DNA of 64,000 nt from Tridacna crocea (lineage: Eukaryota; Mollusca; Bivalvia; Cardiida; Cardiidae): positions 24,331,210 through 24,395,209 of the forward strand of contig OX031073.1 in NCBI GenBank assembly GCA_943736015.1, given 5' to 3'. Below, piece by piece: positions 63,301 through 64,000 of the stretch; the first letter of the stretch is position 1, and each line of letters opens with the position of its first letter. The notes below the pieces were generated by a model. That model was not told the origin of the DNA, did no database searches, and worked only from the letters and a program-made list of their open reading frames with translations. Made by a program: the position numbers and the translations under genes.

Positions 63301-64000
63301 GCACGTTTATGCACCAAACTGCACGTTTTAATGACGTCAGTTTCCAGTGACGTTAGTTTTTATTGAATTGCGACACTCAGAAGGGAATTTCTATTTTGTC
63401 TGCATACTTGATTCGTGAGATTATAAAATTGGAAAAGTTCGCTTAACGCGCCTTTAAATGGTTAAACTTTGCAGTATAATAAATTCGTTGTACGGTCAGG
63501 TGACAGGGGACTTGGAAACTTGTTCACGGCTGTTTCGAATCATGTCACCACCTCGCCTTCGGCTCGGGGCGACATGATTAACCACAGCCGTGAACAAGTT
63601 TCCAAGTCCCCTGCCACCTGACCGTACAAATAATAATGTAGACGCATTAAACTATTCTTACCAGAACATGGTTCATATTATTGGCCTGCAACACGCGAAA
63701 AGGGACATTCAGATGATTGTGTAGAGTGTCGTCGCGGATCAGCCATCGCAGTCCGCGCAGACTGATTCGAAACGATACTTTCTGTATCTTATGTAATTGT
63801 CTGTTTTGCACAAGTCTACTATAGCCTAGAATCTAATGTAGTCGTAAAGTGCCGTCTCGGATAAGCCTGCACTGACTGCGCAGTCTGATCGGAGACACCG
63901 CCTTACGTAAATGCCCAAACGCCCCTGTTCGCATATTGCCCTAGCCAATTATCTACAATCGTATGTTTCATGGTGCGCTCCGTGTCTTTTATCAGGAAGA
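52410..64000 (+). CDS. Secreted IgGFc-binding N-terminal-domain protein (5' part, continues past the window)
   Basis: Likely secreted or mucus-associated protein of the FCGBP-type N-terminal domain family. Binding partner in molluscs unknown. Exons: 52410-52427, 52830-52875, 53562-53696, 55346-56103, 60167-60317, 62588-62793, and an acceptor TTTTATCAG with the first bases of the next exon at 63996-64000. They join in frame to 438 codons. Residues 1-26 form a signal peptide (MTSTKEKF, then ISGVISAVLLQLCCQVHS). Exon 4 has the family hallmarks: an ISSSSPIVVCVGS strand, then EQLTTISQWGTQFGVASVA (compare D-K-P-V-A-V-F-S-G and V-E-Q-L-P-P-V..W-G-K-x-F) and ITADKPIQVVQVS. Exon 6 has IHTVTGDNVSGIVNCGNGAL F, matching the end of the domain. 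The ATG was chosen because the following small exon supplies a hydrophobic signal core in frame. What follows the domain is outside the window. Confidence 0.8.
52830..52875 (+). CDS. IgGFc-domain gene coding exon 2 (signal peptide)
   Basis: Strong pyrimidine tract and CCCCAG acceptor; donor T/GTGAGT. Encodes KFISGVISAVLLQLC. Confidence 0.7.
52876..53180. other. IgGFc-domain gene intron 2, unassigned part
   Basis: Includes a fragment TTCACACAATGTTTTCA of family A and a short (CA)n; otherwise nothing. Confidence 0.4.
53181..53268. mobile_element. Fold-back element I, copy 2
   Basis: ATATCGTCGGTTTATTTCGA AAACC..TACAGCTTG / complement. Confidence 0.92.
53562..53696 (+). CDS. IgGFc-domain gene coding exon 3
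   Basis: Acceptor GATTTACAG, donor A/GTGAGT. Encodes HYFRYKLILINENTVNIGVS IR, the first strand of the domain. Confidence 0.78.
54025..54345 (+). repeat. ~44-bp minisatellite
   Basis: About seven units of TTTTTTGGCC(G/A)AAGG ATTATTTTACCTCATGCTATTGAGG. Gives a spurious Phe/Leu-rich frame. Confidence 0.93.
54405..54633. mobile_element. Family A MITE, copy 25
   Basis: TTAACCATTTCCCAAACAAT ... TCTGGTAATGAGTTAA, hairpin AAAATGCTGGTAACCAGC. Confidence 0.93.
54708..54870. mobile_element. Family D element, copy 5
   Basis: GGGACCGTATTCAACAACCA ... ATGGTTACTGAATACGGACC. Confidence 0.85.
55130..55318. mobile_element. Family B element, copy 9
   Basis: Hairpin GTATCGACCTAGGCCAGCCT .. GACCTGGGTCGATAC (55221-55275), then TTTTCATAGACCATGGCTCA. 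Ends 27 nt before the exon 4 acceptor. Confidence 0.85.
55346..56103 (+). CDS. IgGFc-domain gene coding exon 4 (main domain)
   Basis: Acceptor CACTTTCAG, donor CAG/GTAGAT. Open for 252 full codons. An unspliced reading would stop at 56128. Confidence 0.9.
56120..56390 (+). repeat. Dispersed repeat tail feeding the ACTC array
   Basis: CCATGTTAGTCGTCCCTCTA ATATGACTGAAG..GTTCAAAGCGACGTAAAACAC is a mollusc-type repeat tail (compare the reverse copy near 32985). It ends ACTCAATCAATCACCCACTC, the start of the simple repeat. Confidence 0.6.
56390..59336 (+). repeat. 2.9-kb ACTC/TCAC simple-repeat expansion with CACCGACCCTGCCA inserts
   Basis: (ACTC)n runs broken by recurring CAGCCACCCACCGACCCTGC CACC blocks roughly every 60-100 bp. 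A short inverted-phase segment GAGTGAGTGAGTGAGTGACT lies at about 58389-58430. His/Ser/Thr/Leu-rich frames here are artefacts. Confidence 0.97.
59529..59828 (+). mobile_element. tRNA-derived SINE with Deu-like core, copy 3
   Basis: CAGCCGATATAGCTCAGTAG head, GGTTCGAATCCCCGGCTGG, core TTTCGGATGAGACATTGAAC CGAGGTCC, end GGTAGCGACGAAAAATAAAT. Imperfect flanking duplication ACAAACATGT (59510 and 59829). Confidence 0.92.
59866..60028. mobile_element. Family F palindrome-array MITE, copy 3 (degenerate)
   Basis: ACCCATGGGTCAT, GACCCGGGTCATTTTGTAGG GGAGGGTCATTTCTCT. Left end decayed. Confidence 0.8.
60167..60317 (+). CDS. IgGFc-domain gene coding exon 5
   Basis: Acceptor GTTTTACAG, donor G/GTAAGC. 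Encodes VVQVSGFLYYSSDVATFVSI through SGQTGFIVIN. Confidence 0.85.
60354..60385 (+). repeat. GA microsatellite
   Basis: (GA)n just after the exon 5 donor. Confidence 0.97.
60415..60700. repeat. Dispersed repeat related to nuclear receptor intron 5
   Basis: GATAATTATCAAGACTGATG and GTAATTCACTGATAAGAATA TA match 27952-27975 and 28655-28680. Confidence 0.6.
60775..61105. repeat. Dispersed repeat shared with nuclear receptor intron 3
   Basis: GGAGTAACGTCCCTTGACAG and TTGGTGGTCTCCCTTTGATC; partner at 25140-25545. Confidence 0.8.
61150..61700. other. IgGFc-domain gene intron 5, unassigned
   Basis: Nothing recognised. Confidence 0.4.
61715..62182. mobile_element. Family E element, copy 4
   Basis: Hairpin CACCATCGGTAATATTTTCA CGAGTGGC / complement (61778-61840), then the full E body with TTAACCCTTTCTGGGAGGAG, TGACGTCA and ACCTAGGCAACAAGAAC. 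Confidence 0.92.
62185..62292. mobile_element. Family C hairpin
   Basis: CCTTATCGGACAGTGTAGAT CAAGGATCAGACTGCACG / complement, GCAAAAGGTCAGCGAGTCGC. Confidence 0.92.
62293..62585. mobile_element. Fold-back K, copy 2, split by a family D element
   Basis: Left K arm AATTTCGTATGGCCAAGTTA GAGG; D from about 62324 to 62510 (GGGCCCGTATTTGCCAACCG ... GTTGCTGAATATGG); right K arm GACCTCTGCCTTCGGCGTCG .. TAATAAATAACATTATA. K ends a few nt before the exon 6 acceptor. Confidence 0.75.
62588..62793 (+). CDS. IgGFc-domain gene coding exon 6
   Basis: Acceptor ATTAACAG, donor GAG/GTGAGT. Begins ENWRLAPQADGMDMHLVENV and ends GLTHTGTKQE. Confidence 0.85.
62862..63104. mobile_element. Family A MITE, copy 26 (degenerate)
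   Basis: CTCCAAATTCAAAGCAGTTA CAGACGA, TGGTTGCCAGCATTTTCTCC TTTTCCCA; right end TTATGTATTAAAG. Confidence 0.75.
63105..63627. mobile_element. Family H element, copy 2 (inverted)
   Basis: Complement of 30411-30980: hairpin 63490-63627 (GTACGGTCAGGTGACAGGGG / complement) and body with CCAAAATGGCGGCGTCGATC and AATGACGTCAGTTTCCAGTG ACG. Confidence 0.88.
63683..63945. mobile_element. Family B' element with two hairpins
   Basis: CCTGCAACACGCGAAAAGGG left end; hairpins at 63735-63775 and 63862-63896 (GCCTGCACTGACTGCGCAGT CTGATC); right end AAATGCCCAAACGCCCCTGT TCGC. Confidence 0.8.

Noticed and set aside
63970-64000. A full seventh exon of the IgGFc-domain gene
   Set aside because: Only the acceptor and five bases are inside the window; mentioned in the gene entry but not listed as an exon.

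Overview
The window is nuclear DNA from an invertebrate animal, most probably a bivalve mollusc. Evidence: three spliced plus-strand genes with GT-AG introns, AT-rich sequence, tRNA-derived SINEs (one type with a Deu-like core), and very dense small hairpin elements and satellites of the kind reported from bivalve genomes. Bivalve is an inference; no species can be fixed. There is nothing prokaryotic here. Most of the long open frames are accidents of repeats lacking stop codons.

Layout. 0.5-2.7 kb: a decayed gene with two PC4-like (Sub1/p15) single-stranded-DNA-binding domain remnants and a 27-bp repeat tail. 3-10 kb: hairpin elements and simple repeats. 10.2-16.05 kb: a nested repeat block with inverted ends, four kinds of ~156-180 bp tandem arrays and a regular series of RFX X-box-like palindromes. 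16-22.9 kb: MITEs, a 22-bp minisatellite and a long fold-back. 22.96-28.93 kb: a complete six-coding-exon nuclear receptor of the NR1 type (360 aa). 29-42.5 kb: intergenic repeats, including one copy of a GTTGAGCTGG satellite element (37.7-39.3 kb). 42.58-49.75 kb: the last four exons of a cadherin-repeat protein ending in a hydrophobic tail without cytoplasmic domain. A second, TIR-bounded satellite element (46.0-48.4 kb) sits in its last intron. 52.41 kb to the right edge: the 5' part (six exons, 438 codons) of a secreted IgGFc-binding-domain protein, with a 2.9-kb ACTC-type simple-repeat expansion in one intron.

Repeat families, named by letter in the entries. A = TTAA-flanked MITE with a central hairpin, about 30 copies, piggyBac-like by target and termini. 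M = a related TTAA MITE. B = hairpin element with GGCTCA-type terminal inverted repeats. C = GATCAGACTGCA hairpin. D = CGTATTCACCAACC element. E = ATCGGTAATATTTTCAC hairpin element. F = TGACCCGGGTCA palindrome element. G to L = lower-copy fold-backs. S = GTTGAGCTGG satellite element. Nested insertions give relative ages: A into B, D into C (twice), D into K, and SINE and A into a minisatellite.

The three genes share a strand but no recognisable pathway: one is a transcription factor, one a cell-surface adhesion-type protein, one a secreted mucin or immune-type protein. What links them is repeat-filled introns, with element termini lying within about 20-50 nt of several splice sites. One minisatellite appears to have grown out of a nuclear-receptor exon/intron junction.
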